Assembly: GCA_028825445.1 (NCBI GenBank)
Contig: JAPKAD010000012.1
Coordinates: forward strand, 1 to 64,000
Direction of reading: 5' to 3'
Length of the DNA stretch: 64,000 bases
Source of the DNA: Octadecabacter sp.
Lineage (GTDB): Bacteria > Pseudomonadota > Alphaproteobacteria > Rhodobacterales > Rhodobacteraceae
The position numbers and the translations under genes are program-made. This document shows, one piece after another, positions 7,874-17,285 of this stretch. The notes under the pieces were generated by a model. The model was not told the DNA's origin. It saw only the letters and a list, made by a program, of their open reading frames with translations, and did not search any database. How positions within the stretch are numbered: position 1 is the stretch's first letter; each line of letters opens with the position of its first letter.

Positions 7874-9418
7874 TCAATCCTCCTCGCTAAATATATTGCT
7901 CATTTTACCCTGTGAACCTATCACAGTTTCGATATAGGCGTTCGGTGCAAAAAGCTGCTGGGACGTGACAATCATATAAGATTGCGCTTGTCCGCCAAAA
8001 ACAGTGTACGCTGCCAACAGAACAATCAGGCCACCGACCGCGCTATAAGACATGGCATGCGAACGTTCAAACACCTCACTATCTTCACCGGCAGGAACGC
8101 TCTCGGCTTTCCAAAAGACGATACTGCCAGCGCGCGCGAAGCCCACAAGTGAAATCAAGCTCGCCGTTAGCACTACAATCCATACCCAGACTCCCAAGGC
8201 CGTGTCAAACGACGCGTCAAGAATCATCAGCTTGCCCACAAAACCCGATAGCGGCGGCAGCCCTGCCATGGCGATGGCAGCTACAAAAAATAGCCCTGCT
8301 GTGACTGTTGATCCCGCGAAGGGCGGCATCGCAGTTAACGAAAGTGAAGGGCGGCTGGATTTGACAAGATCCACGATTAAAAACAGCGCAGCGCCCGCAA
8401 GGGTTGAATGGACAATGTAATAAAGTGCAGAAGCGATCCCTTCCGGCGTCATTAATGCGATCGCTACCATCACCATGCCCATTGAGCCAATCACAGAAAA
8501 AGCTACCAAACGATCTAATGATTTCGCCGCAAGAATTCCGATCATTCCCAGTGCTAGCGATAGCAGCGCGGCAGGCATCAACCAGACACCTTGTAGCCCT
8601 GTAGTTACTTCCAATTGTGGAGGAAAGATCATCGTGTAAACTCGGATGATCGCGTATGCGCCAACTTTAGTCATAATAGCAAATAGTGCTGCCACCGGAC
8701 CTGGGGCCTCTGCGTAACTTGATGGTAGCCAGAAATGTAGGGGCACTACGGCCGCCTTGATCGCGAACACCAGCAACAAAAGCACTGATGCTACCCGAAT
8801 ACCCACAGTCGCATCCGCACCAATCATTTGCGCACGCAGTGCCAGGTCCGCCATATTGAGCGTGCCAGTTTCCGCATAAATCGACCCAAGAGCAAACAAG
8901 AATAACGTTGAGCCAAGCAAGTTGAACAGCACATATTGCACGCCCGCCCGGAGGCGTTTGTTGCCGCCAGCGTGGATCATTAAACCATAGGATGCTATTA
9001 ACAGGACTTCAAAAAATACAAACAGGTTAAACAAATCACCCGTCAAAAAAGCACCCATGATTCCCATAAGTTGAAACTGAAACAAGGCATGAAAATGTCG
9101 CCCACGTTCGTCCCACCCAGAGCCGATCACGTACAGCAGCACAAACAGCGCCAAGACCGCAGTCAAGAAGACCATCAATGTCGAGAGCATGTCCCCGACA
9201 AGCACAATTCCAAACGGGGCTTTCCAATCTCCAAGCTGGTACAGAATGATCGTTCCGTCAGATGCCACCCAGGCGAGACCAGCAGAAATGGCAATCAGCG
9301 CAATAACACCAAACAACGAAAACACCCGTTGGATACCAATGTGATAACGTGCAGAAAGCACGATAAATGGCGCAAGCATGGCAGGCAACACGATCAGGGC
9401 GATAATCCAATGGGTCAT
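7874..9418 (-). CDS. mrpD: Mrp Na+/H+ antiporter subunit D
   Basis: Proton-pumping antiporter subunit of the Mrp complex, 514 residues with about fourteen helices. It belongs to the same family as complex I subunits NuoL/M/N: the Proton_antipo_M core contains E-V-L-L-I-A-S-Y-G, then K-A-A-V-V-P-L-H-F-W-L-P-S-Y-A-E-A-P, where the Lys and the helix-7/8 residues form the half-channel, and later G-L-P-P-L-S-G-F-V-G-K, also typical. Length matches the MrpD family. It overlaps mrpC by four bases. MrpD carries one of the proton routes and works with MrpA in the membrane. Confidence 0.92.
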   Translation of the reverse strand: MTHWIIALIVLPAMLAPFIVLSARYHIGIQRVFSLFGVIALIAISAGLAWVASDGTIILYQLGDWKAPFGIVLVGDMLSTLMVFLTAVLALFVLLYVIGSGWDERGRHFHALFQFQLMGIMGAFLTGDLFNLFVFFEVLLIASYGLMIHAGGNKRLRAGVQYVLFNLLGSTLFLFALGSIYAETGTLNMADLALRAQMIGADATVGIRVASVLLLLVFAIKAAVVPLHFWLPSSYAEAPGPVAALFAIMTKVGAYAIIRVYTMIFPPQLEVTTGLQGVWLMPAALLSLALGMIGILAAKSLDRLVAFSVIGSMGMVMVAIALMTPEGIASALYYIVHSTLAGAALFLIVDLVKSSRPSLSLTAMPPFAGSTVTAGLFFVAAIAMAGLPPLSGFVGKLMILDASFDTALGVWVWIVVLTASLISLVGFARAGSIVFWKAESVPAGEDSEVFERSHAMSYSAVGGLIVLLAAYTVFGGQAQSYMIVTSQQLFAPNAYIETVIGSQGKMSNIFSEED

Positions 9419-9762
9419 TGCACATCCTCATCATCGCTAACAATCAGGTCATCTACATGATCATCATCTGTTCCAAGATATGCGCCAAGCGCAATCATCA
9501 CAACAACTGCCGTCATGCCAAATGAGATTACAATGGCCGTTAACACCAATGCCTGCGGCAGTGGATCAGCGTACATTGTGGCATCATCTGTCAAAATGGG
9601 GGGAGCGCCGACTGTCAAACGACCAGATGCAAACAAGAACACATTCACTGCGTAGGTTAGCAAAGACATACCTAAAATGACTGGAAAGGTGCGTAGGCGC
9701 AAGATCAGATAAAGACCAGTCGTTGTCATTATTCCAACAGCGGATGCAACAAGAACTTCCAT
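9415..9762 (-). CDS. mrpC: Mrp Na+/H+ antiporter subunit C
   Basis: Subunit C of the Mrp antiporter, 115 residues with three helices, homologous to NuoK of complex I. The segment TTTGLYLILRLRTFPVILGMSL and, after it, TYAVNVFLFASGRL are the family blocks, and the segment PLPQALVLTAIVISFGMTAV contains the T-A-I-V-I motif seen in NuoK/MrpC. The C-terminus is an acidic tail rich in Asp. It starts one base after the fused mrpAB gene and overlaps mrpD. Confidence 0.9.
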   Translation of the reverse strand: MEVLVASAVGIMTTTGLYLILRLRTFPVILGMSLLTYAVNVFLFASGRLTVGAPPILTDDATMYADPLPQALVLTAIVISFGMTAVVVMIALGAYLGTDDDHVDDLIVSDDEDVQ

Positions 9763-9763
9763 T

Positions 9764-12640
9764 TTACTCGCCCTTCTGCGGTTGGGTCAGTTCAACAATG
9801 GACCTCGATGGGTCTATGTCCATTGGGCTATCTGAGTCCTTTACATGGGCACGCCGTGCTAGACGTGAGAAGCTTTCGAGCGTCAACATTACGGCCCCTA
9901 CGACAGCGAGGAATACCCCAAGGTCGAACAGTGCCGCCGTCGCTATCTCAAATTTTTCAAACGGTGGAATGCGCAAATAGGCAAAATCAGACGTCAGAAA
10001 CGGCTTACTAAAGAACCAAGAACCTATCCCCGTGAGCCCCGCAATCAAAACACCAGCACCAATCACACCGTGATAGGGCAAACGTTGACGATCCGACGCC
10101 CAGCGAAAACCACTGGCCATGTACTGCATCACCACCGCAATTGATACGATCAGACCCGCAATAAACCCACCACCAGGTTCATTGTGACCGCGTAGGAAGA
10201 TGTAGAAACCAACCATCAAAACCACTGGCATCATGACGCGTGTTAACACAACCATCATCATTGGATGTTGGGTTCCTGACAGCTGTTTGTCGGGCGCGCG
10301 GTTCAGTAAGCGTGCACGCACAGGGCCGTTCAAAAGGGTTTCGGTAAGAGCATAGATCAACAAAGCCGCAATACCCAAAACAATAATTTCACCAAAGGTA
10401 TCAAAGCCACGAAAATCAACCAAGATTACGTTGACAACATTAGTCCCACCGCCACCTTCGTAAGAATTTGCCAGGTGAAACTCGGAAATAGGCACAGAAA
10501 TTGCGTCGCGTAACAGGTAATGATAGGTTAAAAGCATGGTCGCCAAACCAGCACAACCTGCCACAATTACGTCGCTCCCGCGCCGCCACATCGAACTTTC
10601 TAACGGAGTTAGATTCGGTAAAAAATTTAATGCAAGCAGCAGCAAAATAATTGTCACTACCTCAACCGTGATCTGCGTCATCGCAAGATCTGGCGCGCTT
10701 AAAAATACAAACCCGATCGAAACCATCAGGCCAACTATACCGATCAAGATTAACGATAAAAGACGGTTATAGTGCAAGGCTGCAAGGCTGATTGCGGCAG
10801 ATACAAGCATAATCCAACCACCAATCTCTACCCACCCTACTGGCTGTAGCCCGCGCGTGACATTGCCAACGACACCAGTCGCCCAAGCATGGTACCCTGC
10901 CGCAACAGTCGTGATCACCATGATCATAGCGTAGCGCGTGAACGCGCCATTGTGCAGTGGATGGATGCATGAGCGGGCGCATATTAAAATTGCCATAATG
11001 ATATTGTCGAAGAAATTTTTTGCCTCGGGGCGCGGGGTTTTATCCCACAGGCGCGACAGCGGGCGGAACATCACCACTATTATCAATCCACCAAGCACAG
11101 CGACGATGGACATATAAAGAGCTGGCACAAAACCATGCCAGATTTTAATGTATTTGACATCAAGATGTGCGGCATCCCTTATTACTGATTTCGCAATAAG
11201 AATTACAAAGTCCTGAACTAAGAACGGGGCCACGCCAATGACGACAACCAAAACTGCAAGGATTGCAGGCGGCAGCCACAATCCAACACTGGGGTCATGG
11301 GGTTTGGCGGGGTAACTTTCGGGCTTACGTTTGGGCCCAAGAAAAGTGTGACCGATCATACGAAAACAGTAAGCTGCTGAGAATAGTGACCCGAAAGTCG
11401 CCAGCGTTGGCACAAGCCATTTAGGACCGAACAGATAGGTATGTGCCATTTCTTCAAGCATCATTTCTTTACTTAGGAATCCGTTCAACAAGGGGATGCC
11501 CGCCATCGAAAGTGCAGCAATTATTGCGATCAAAAACGTAATTGGCATTAGATGGCGCAAACCTCCTAATTTACGGATATCACGCGTATTGGTTTCATGA
11601 TCAATAATGCCCGCTGACATAAACAAAGCTGCCTTAAACGTTGCATGATTAAGGATATGAAACATCGCCGCAAATGCACCAAATGCGGTGCCAGTGCCAA
11701 GAAGCATGGTTATTAAACCAAGGTGTGAGACCGTAGAAAATGCCAACAAAGCTTTAAGATCATGCTTGAACAACGCAATCACTGCGCCCACAATCATTGT
11801 AATCAAGCCAGTTGTTGTAACAATGTAAAACCATTCCGGCGTGCCAGACAGCACAGGCCACATTCGCGCCATCAAGAATATGCCTGCTTTTACCATTGTT
11901 GCTGAATGTAGATACGCTGACACGGGCGTGGGTGCCGCCATCGCGTGTGGCAACCAAAAATGGAACGGAAACTGCGCAGACTTTGTAAATGCACCCAACA
12001 ATATCAAAAGCAACACAGGAACATAGAGCGGATCAGCTTGTATCAATTCACGGTTTTGCAAGATAACACTGAGGTCGTAAGATCCAACAATCTTACCTAA
12101 CATCAGCATCCCAGCAATCAAAGCAAGGCCACCCAATCCAGTAACTGTCAGCGCCATACGGGCTCCCTGCCGGCCTGCTTCAAGGTGTTTCCAATACCCA
12201 ATCAACAGAAAAGATGACAGCGAAGTTAGTTCCCAAAAAACTAACAAAAGCAATATGTTATTGGAAAGAACAATACCAACCATCGCACCTTGGAATAATA
12301 ACAGATAGGTAAAAAATTCGCCCATGTTATCATTACGTGACAAATAAAACCGCGCGTACGCGATGATTAAAAGACCGATACCAAGGATCATTGTGGCAAA
12401 CAAAAAGCCAAGCCCATCAAGCATCAAGGTCACGTTCAAACCAAGTTCAGGGAACCAGTCAAAACCATTTTGCACCACGTCACCGTTAAGCACAGCAGGC
12501 AGGTTCGTCATCAAGCCAACAAACGCTAACAGGGTCACAGTGAACGTCACTCCAGCAACTGCCTGACGGCCTGCGGAATTCATTAAACTTGGCAATAAGG
12601 CACCAAAAAAAGGCAAGGCTACGATAAGAAAGAGTGACAC
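9764..12640 (-). CDS. mrpA: Mrp Na+/H+ antiporter fused subunits A and B (PhaAB type)
   Basis: First gene of the Mrp operon, 958 residues. Residues 1 to about 500 are the NuoL-like MrpA core, with KSAQFPFHFWLPHAMAAPTPVSAY carrying the conserved Lys and Pro of the antiporter half-channel and FNG-FLSKE later. About 600-770 is the MrpA C-terminal domain with the QITVEVVTIILLLLAL segment. From about 785 to the end is an MrpB domain (TRVMMPVVLMVGFYIFLRGH and PGGGFIAGL). An A-B fusion like this is the arrangement known from rhizobial PhaAB and other alphaproteobacteria, unlike the separate A and B of Bacillus. The start is GTG at 12638-12640 with AGGAG five bases upstream. The subunit spans the cytoplasmic membrane many times. 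Confidence 0.92.
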   Translation of the reverse strand: MSLFLIVALPFFGALLPSLMNSAGRQAVAGVTFTVTLLAFVGLMTNLPAVLNGDVVQNGFDWFPELGLNVTLMLDGLGFLFATMILGIGLLIIAYARFYLSRNDNMGEFFTYLLLFQGAMVGIVLSNNILLLLVFWELTSLSSFLLIGYWKHLEAGRQGARMALTVTGLGGLALIAGMLMLGKIVGSYDLSVILQNRELIQADPLYVPVLLLILLGAFTKSAQFPFHFWLPHAMAAPTPVSAYLHSATMVKAGIFLMARMWPVLSGTPEWFYIVTTTGLITMIVGAVIALFKHDLKALLAFSTVSHLGLITMLLGTGTAFGAFAAMFHILNHATFKAALFMSAGIIDHETNTRDIRKLGGLRHLMPITFLIAIIAALSMAGIPLLNGFLSKEMMLEEMAHTYLFGPKWLVPTLATFGSLFSAAYCFRMIGHTFLGPKRKPESYPAKPHDPSVGLWLPPAILAVLVVVIGVAPFLVQDFVILIAKSVIRDAAHLDVKYIKIWHGFVPALYMSIVAVLGGLIIVVMFRPLSRLWDKTPRPEAKNFFDNIIMAILICARSCIHPLHNGAFTRYAMIMVITTVAAGYHAWATGVVGNVTRGLQPVGWVEIGGWIMLVSAAISLAALHYNRLLSLILIGIVGLMVSIGFVFLSAPDLAMTQITVEVVTIILLLLALNFLPNLTPLESSMWRRGSDVIVAGCAGLATMLLTYHYLLRDAISVPISEFHLANSYEGGGGTNVVNVILVDFRGFDTFGEIIVLGIAALLIYALTETLLNGPVRARLLNRAPDKQLSGTQHPMMMVVLTRVMMPVVLMVGFYIFLRGHNEPGGGFIAGLIVSIAVVMQYMASGFRWASDRQRLPYHGVIGAGVLIAGLTGIGSWFFSKPFLTSDFAYLRIPPFEKFEIATAALFDLGVFLAVVGAVMLTLESFSRLARRAHVKDSDSPMDIDPSRSIVELTQPQKGE

Positions 12641-13355
12641 GCGAACTCCTGAACATTAGGTCGAGAAATGTTATGCCTTTTTGGGTCAGTTTTGATCAAC
12701 CCTCAAGGGAAACCGAACAAATTGATCATTAATTTAAATTAATTTTACAATTTTAAAATATGATGCGTTATGAACTGTCAATTAGGTGCTTTTCTAACAA
12801 ATTCTATGTTTCTGAAACAATGCCAAAAGGCAGCTATGGCTATGTAAGACCACATTTGCGACCATGTAATCCACACCGAGGATAGACCGCCACTGAATCG
12901 CATTGGCACGACACGCATGAAAGTCATGAGTCGATATCCCTTCCTGATCACAAGGCAAATTGATTAATTTACCATTTGACCGAAGAAGATGTATTTGGTG
13001 TCTCGCGCAATTGCGCACAGCCCACCGAGTCGGGAAATTTTATGGCAAAGCCGATCTTAGCTACACAGCAAATTCCGCGTTCTAGAATTAGGCCAATCAC
13101 AACGTATCTATGCGGAACGTCAGACGCAAATTGATCGCAGTGGGGCAGGATTTAGGGGTTCTTCCTTAGCAAGCGCAATGTGAGCACTCAATGGGTTAAG
13201 CCGTATCACAAATACAATAGCGGACTAATCACTTGCTTTGTGTCCCTGTCTGTGTCCCGAGAAGAATCATTAACTCACTACAATAGCGATTCATATAAGC
13301 TGCCAACGCGTTACGAAGCGCATTTTGGCGAGAAAAACTAATAGCCAAAAGGTGA
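12641..13355. other. Intergenic region with little recognisable content
   Basis: About 700 bases between the Mrp operon and a DUF1330 gene. The part next to mrpAB is very AT-rich (12721-12765) and probably holds its promoter, but no clear hexamers could be fixed. A 49-residue minus-strand reading frame at 12778-12927 is listed separately. The remainder shows no convincing gene; a minus-strand piece at 13229-13355 ends in a short repeat of G-T-Q and was not assigned. Confidence 0.4.
12778..12927 (-). CDS. Possible small tryptophan-rich membrane peptide
   Basis: A 49-residue reading frame with ATG at 12927 and an AGGAAGGG sequence ten bases upstream. It is rich in Trp, Phe and Met, has one hydrophobic stretch at about residues 25-36, and starts MTFMRVVPMRF. 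It resembles no family I recognise. It could be a small membrane peptide expressed separately from the Mrp operon, or a chance frame; the good ribosome-binding site is the only supporting sign. Confidence 0.2.
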   Translation of the reverse strand: MTFMRVVPMRFSGGLSSVWITWSQMWSYIAIAAFWHCFRNIEFVRKAPN

Positions 13356-13640
13356 CTAAACACCTTCAACGAACTTATAGTCTCGCTCTGAAACAGGTAG
13401 CGCAAAGGAAAGTGCTTCTTGGTATTCTGGGCTGTGGTAGAATTTTTTTGCAGTTTCCATATCACCAAACTTGATAATTACACAGCGGGCCCGTGTAGTG
13501 CCTTCCATGACTTTAACCTTACCCCCACGGACCAAAAATTCACCACCATATTTTGCAAGAGCTGGTCCAGCAAGGACTGCGTATTTCGCGTACTCTTCGT
13601 CATTTTTGACGTCAACTTGAACGATGGCGTATATGGACAT
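13356..13640 (-). CDS. DUF1330 domain protein
   Basis: A 94-residue cytoplasmic protein of the DUF1330 family, which has a ferredoxin-like dimeric alpha/beta barrel fold. The pattern is clear: Y-A-I-V-Q-V-D-V-x-N-x-x-x-Y at the N-terminus, then GPALAKYGGEFLVRGGK, EGTTRARCVIIKFGDMETA and FYHSPEYQEAL, the usual closing block. The function of the family is not established. It stands alone, divergent from preT, with about 175 bases between the two starts, and nothing ties it to pyrimidine breakdown apart from position. Confidence 0.85.
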   Translation of the reverse strand: MSIYAIVQVDVKNDEEYAKYAVLAGPALAKYGGEFLVRGGKVKVMEGTTRARCVIIKFGDMETAKKFYHSPEYQEALSFALPVSERDYKFVEGV

Positions 13641-13816
13641 ATTGGGGCCTCTAATTTTTTATTTGAACCTGTTAATGCCTACATCTTAAGCAAATTCAAA
13701 ACGCGGTCTATTAAAAAATAGGCTAATTCATACAATCAACCCTGAGGATAATTTTACCGTTTGATAAAAAAAATATCTGTGTCAGAGTAAATAATAGCCA
13801 TACGAAAGGAGCTAAC

Positions 13817-15151
13817 ATGAACACACCTTTTACTCCAGGAATAGCAGCTGAGCGTCTCGCAGCTGCGGAACTGCAAGAAAATTTTACGGACTTGCACGCG
13901 CCCTTGAACCGACACGAAGCCATGGTTGCCGCAGACCGCTGTTATTTCTGTCACGACGCGCCTTGCGTTACAGCTTGCCCAACGGACATTGATATCCCGC
14001 TGTTCATTCGCCAAATAGCAACTGGAACACCAGAGGCTGCTGCGACGACAATTTTTGATATGAATATCCTTGGCGGAATGTGCGCGCGTGTTTGTCCTAC
14101 TGAAGATTTGTGCGAACAAGCCTGCGTGCGTGAACTGGCCGAAGGAAAACCAGTGGAAATTGGCCGCTTGCAACGCTTTGCAACAGACACAGTAATGGAT
14201 AAAGGCGTTATGCCGTTTAAACGGGCTGATCTAACTGGCAAGAAGATTGCCGTTGTCGGCGCCGGGCCAGCAGGCCTTTCCTGCGCACACCGTCTGGCAA
14301 TGCTGGGCAACGATGTCATTGTATATGATGCGCAACCGAAAGCGGGCGGACTGAACGAATACGGGATAGCAGCCTATAAAACGACGGAAGATTTCGCTGC
14401 ACGCGAAGTCGATTGGCTGGTGTCGATTGGTGGAATAGAAATACAGACCGGCATGGCTTTAGGGTCAGAATTGAAAGTTGATGATTTAGTCAGCTGTTTT
14501 GCTGCTGTATTCCTGTCTGTGGGGCTTGGCGGCGTAAATGCGTTGTCGGTCGAGGGCGATAACAAAAGCGGCGTCGACGACGCAGTTTCATTTATCCACA
14601 ACCTCCGTCAGGCGAGTGACCTCGCCACCCTACCTGTAGGCCGTAATGTTGTTGTCATCGGTGGTGGCATGACGGCAGTAGACGCAGCAGTGCAATCAAA
14701 ACTCCTCGGTGCGCAGCAGGTAACAATTGCCTATAGACGCGGCCGAGATGCGATGTCAGCCAGCCGGTACGAACAAGATTTAGCAGCATCTTTTGGGGTA
14801 AACCTGCTATTTAATGTGCAGCCCAAAGCGATCTACGGAAACGGGTCTGTGGCTGAAATTGAACTCGAATATACAAGCTCTGACAGCGGCAAATTGACGG
14901 GAACAGGCGAGACAATTCGCATACCAGCCGATCAGGTTTTCCGAGCAATTGGCCAGACGTTAACTGACGATGGGGGCCTTAATCTGGACGGGCGCAAAAT
15001 TGCCGTGACTGGCGCAGGCCGCACAAGCCATGACTTGGTCTGGGCAGGTGGTGATTGTGCATCAGGTGGCGATGATCTGACGGTGACAGCCGTTGCCGAA
15101 GGGCGCGATGCTGCAATAGATATTCATAACACTTTAAACGGGGGCATTTGA
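13817..15151 (+). CDS. preT: Dihydropyrimidine dehydrogenase subunit PreT
   Basis: NAD(P)H-oxidising flavoprotein subunit of bacterial dihydropyrimidine dehydrogenase, 444 residues, which passes electrons to PreA for reduction of uracil and thymine to their 5,6-dihydro forms. The N-terminal domain holds two cysteine clusters for [4Fe-4S] centres (C42, C45, C50, C54 and C89, C93, C99, C103). A FAD-binding Rossmann motif GAGPAG follows at 148-153, and a second nucleotide-binding motif GGGMTAVDAA near 283. This is the glutamate synthase small-subunit-like architecture found in PreT and in the N-terminal half of mammalian DPD. AAAGGAG lies five bases before the ATG. It is followed after one base by preA, so the two subunits are made from one message. 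Confidence 0.9.
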   Translation: MNTPFTPGIAAERLAAAELQENFTDLHAPLNRHEAMVAADRCYFCHDAPCVTACPTDIDIPLFIRQIATGTPEAAATTIFDMNILGGMCARVCPTEDLCEQACVRELAEGKPVEIGRLQRFATDTVMDKGVMPFKRADLTGKKIAVVGAGPAGLSCAHRLAMLGNDVIVYDAQPKAGGLNEYGIAAYKTTEDFAAREVDWLVSIGGIEIQTGMALGSELKVDDLVSCFAAVFLSVGLGGVNALSVEGDNKSGVDDAVSFIHNLRQASDLATLPVGRNVVVIGGGMTAVDAAVQSKLLGAQQVTIAYRRGRDAMSASRYEQDLAASFGVNLLFNVQPKAIYGNGSVAEIELEYTSSDSGKLTGTGETIRIPADQVFRAIGQTLTDDGGLNLDGRKIAVTGAGRTSHDLVWAGGDCASGGDDLTVTAVAEGRDAAIDIHNTLNGGI

Positions 15152-15152
15152 T

Positions 15153-16457
15153 ATGGCTGACCTGACAACAGACTTTCTGGGTATCAAAAGCCCCAATCCA
15201 TTCTGGCTGGCGTCCGCGCCACCGACTGACAAAGAATACAACGTCCGCCGCGCGTTTGATGCAGGCTGGGGTGGCGTTGTTTGGAAGACATTAGGCGAAG
15301 AAGGCCCGCCCGTCGTGAACGTGAACGGCCCGCGGTACGGAGTAATTTACGGTGCAGATCGCCGCGTGCTTGGAATCAACAATATCGAGTTGATTACCGA
15401 CCGCGACCTGTACACTAACCTTGCAGAAATCAAACGGGTGAAGGCGGATTATCCCGATCGTGCTATGATCGTTAGCATCATGGTCCCCTGTGAAGAAGAA
15501 GCATGGAAGGCTATCCTGCCGTTGGTCGAGGACACTGGTGCCGATGGTATTGAGCTTAACTTTGGCTGCCCACATGGGATGAGCGAACGAGGCATGGGCG
15601 CGGCAGTTGGCCAAGTGCCTGAGTATATCGAGATGGTAACACGCTGGTGCAAAAAGTATTATTCCAAGCCAGTAATCGTGAAACTGACGCCAAATATCAC
15701 TGATGTGCGCCAACCAGCAGCGGCCGCGCGTCGCGGCGGCGCGGATGCAGTAAGCCTGATTAACACGATCAATTCGATCACGTCTGTAAATCTCGATTCA
15801 ATGTCACCCGAACCCAGTATTGACGGCAAAGGGACCCACGGCGGCTATTGCGGACCGGCGGTTAAACCCATCGCAATGTCGATGGTGAGTGAAATTGCAC
15901 GCTATGACGAAACCAAAGGAATGCCAATTTCAGGAATAGGTGGTGTCACAACTTGGCGCGACGCGGCAGAATTCATCACACTTGGCTGTGGAAATGTGCA
16001 GGTGTGCACAGCTGTCATGACCTATGGTTTTAAGATTGTTGAAGAAATGATCAGCGGTTTGTCACAGTGGATGGACGAAAAAGGCCATACCAGCATCGCA
16101 GACTTCATGGGTGCAGCCGTGCCAAATACAACAGATTGGCAGTACCTAAACCTTAACTACATCGCAAAGGCGGTAATTAATCAGGACGACTGTATTTCTT
16201 GTGGGCGCTGCTACGCGGCCTGCGAAGACACATCACATCAAGCAATTGCAATGTCAGAAGATCGCACCTTTACTGTCATTGACGAAGAGTGTGTCGCTTG
16301 TAACCTTTGCGTAGATGTGTGCCCTGTTGAAGACTGCATCACCATGAGTGCCCTTGCACCAGGTACAACCGACCCGCGCACCGGAAAGGTGGTGCAAAAG
16401 GAATATGCAAACTGGATGACACATCCAAATAATCCTGCGGCCACAGCTGCAGAATAA
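15153..16457 (+). CDS. preA: Dihydropyrimidine dehydrogenase subunit PreA
   Basis: FMN-containing catalytic subunit of dihydropyrimidine dehydrogenase, 434 residues. Residues 1 to about 310 form a dihydroorotate-dehydrogenase-like TIM barrel with the block NFGCPHGMSERGMGAAVGQ (137-155) around the active site, and GYCGPAVKPIA and SGIGG as flavin-phosphate loops. The C-terminal 90 residues carry two [4Fe-4S] ferredoxin motifs, CISCGRC-x3-C and CVACNLC-x3-CP. Val152 lies where mammalian DPD has its catalytic Cys (G-L-A-C-G-Q), so acid-base chemistry may differ from the animal enzyme. It acts with PreT in the first step of reductive pyrimidine breakdown; later steps are encoded by the genes at 17332-20102. 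Confidence 0.9.
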   Translation: MADLTTDFLGIKSPNPFWLASAPPTDKEYNVRRAFDAGWGGVVWKTLGEEGPPVVNVNGPRYGVIYGADRRVLGINNIELITDRDLYTNLAEIKRVKADYPDRAMIVSIMVPCEEEAWKAILPLVEDTGADGIELNFGCPHGMSERGMGAAVGQVPEYIEMVTRWCKKYYSKPVIVKLTPNITDVRQPAAAARRGGADAVSLINTINSITSVNLDSMSPEPSIDGKGTHGGYCGPAVKPIAMSMVSEIARYDETKGMPISGIGGVTTWRDAAEFITLGCGNVQVCTAVMTYGFKIVEEMISGLSQWMDEKGHTSIADFMGAAVPNTTDWQYLNLNYIAKAVINQDDCISCGRCYAACEDTSHQAIAMSEDRTFTVIDEECVACNLCVDVCPVEDCITMSALAPGTTDPRTGKVVQKEYANWMTHPNNPAATAAE

Positions 16458-16489
16458 TGGCGTCAGCATTAAGATTTTTACCTGAGTAT

Positions 16490-16517
16490 TGGGCCGGTCC
16501 ACTCACGCATCGGCCCA
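16490..16517. terminator. Bidirectional terminator between preA and the RutR gene
   Basis: TGGGCCG at 16490-16496 pairs with CGGCCCA at 16511-16517, with a 14-base loop and a T-rich run following on the plus strand. It sits between the convergent preTA and rutR-like genes, ten bases short of the regulator's stop codon. Confidence 0.65.
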
Positions 16518-16526
16518 GTTTCTTGC

Positions 16527-17162
16527 CTAACAACCCTTTTGATCAACCAATGGTGTCAGAAGCCCACGCAGCATTGCTTCTAAATGGTATTGAGCTCCAT
16601 CAAACGGATCAATATTTCCTAAAACAGAACGTACCTGCACATCAAAATCCGCGTAATGTTGAGTCTGCGCCCAAATAGAAAATATTAGGTGGTAAGGATC
16701 TACTTTATTGATGCGGCCTGCCGTGGCCCAGCCATTTATGACAACTGCAGTTTCATCTACCAGTTCACGCAATTCACCGCGTAACACGTCACCAATACGT
16801 GGTGCACCTTGGATAATTTCGTTGGCAAAAAGGCGACTTTCGCGCGGATAGTGCTGTGACATGTCCAATTTTCGTTTGGCATAGCCGAGCAATTCTTCAA
16901 CCGGATCACCTTTCGCATCAATTTTTCGCAAGGGCTCCAGCCAGTTTGTAAGAGTTTTCGCTAAAAGCGCGGTATAAATTGCGTCTTTAGAACGAAAATA
17001 ATACAACAGGTTAGGCTTTGACAACCCCGCTTCCTGTGCGACCAGATCCAGAGTTGACCCACGAAATCCAAATTGAGAAAACACGACCAGACCCGCTGAC
17101 ATGATTAATGCTTGATTTTTCTTCTGGATTCGCGTGTCTGACTTTGGGACTGTTTTGGTCAT
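16527..17162 (-). CDS. rutR: TetR family regulator, RutR-like
   Basis: A 211-residue TetR-family repressor that resembles E. coli RutR, the uracil-sensing regulator, along most of its length. The N-terminal helix-turn-helix has FSQFGFRGSTLDLVAQEAGLSKPNLLYYF-type spacing (about residues 28-57), and the C-terminal domain keeps the LIFSIWAQTQHYADF block, which in RutR lines the uracil pocket. Neighbours support the call: preTA lies just downstream on the other strand and the ureidopropionase/dihydropyrimidinase operon starts just upstream, divergently. A near-consensus RutR operator is present at 17286-17301. It likely represses the pathway until uracil or thymine binds. Confidence 0.85.
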   Translation of the reverse strand: MTKTVPKSDTRIQKKNQALIMSAGLVVFSQFGFRGSTLDLVAQEAGLSKPNLLYYFRSKDAIYTALLAKTLTNWLEPLRKIDAKGDPVEELLGYAKRKLDMSQHYPRESRLFANEIIQGAPRIGDVLRGELRELVDETAVVINGWATAGRINKVDPYHLIFSIWAQTQHYADFDVQVRSVLGNIDPFDGAQYHLEAMLRGLLTPLVDQKGC

Positions 17163-17253
17163 AGGTCTGTTTTGATCCGTCTAAATTCTGAGCAGTATGC
17201 CGAATTGGTGTACTCAGCTCACCAAATGTCAATTTACAGATCAAGTATAATCC

Positions 17254-17281
17254 TTGACTGCCCTAAAGCAACTGCTAGCCT
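17254..17281 (+). promoter_or_regulatory. Possible promoter of the pyrimidine catabolic operon
   Basis: TTGACT at 17254-17259 and TAGCCT at 17276-17281, spaced 16 bases, lie just upstream of the RutR-type operator. The -35 element is good and the -10 is weak. Binding of a repressor at the operator would then block the transcription start. Confidence 0.35.
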
Positions 17282-17285
17282 TGTT

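Noticed and set aside
13229-13355. Minus-strand piece ending in a G-T-Q repeat, as a phage integrase tail
   Set aside because: No catalytic block or attachment repeat was seen; the similarity is only a short low-complexity end and overlaps the DUF1330 gene's other frame.
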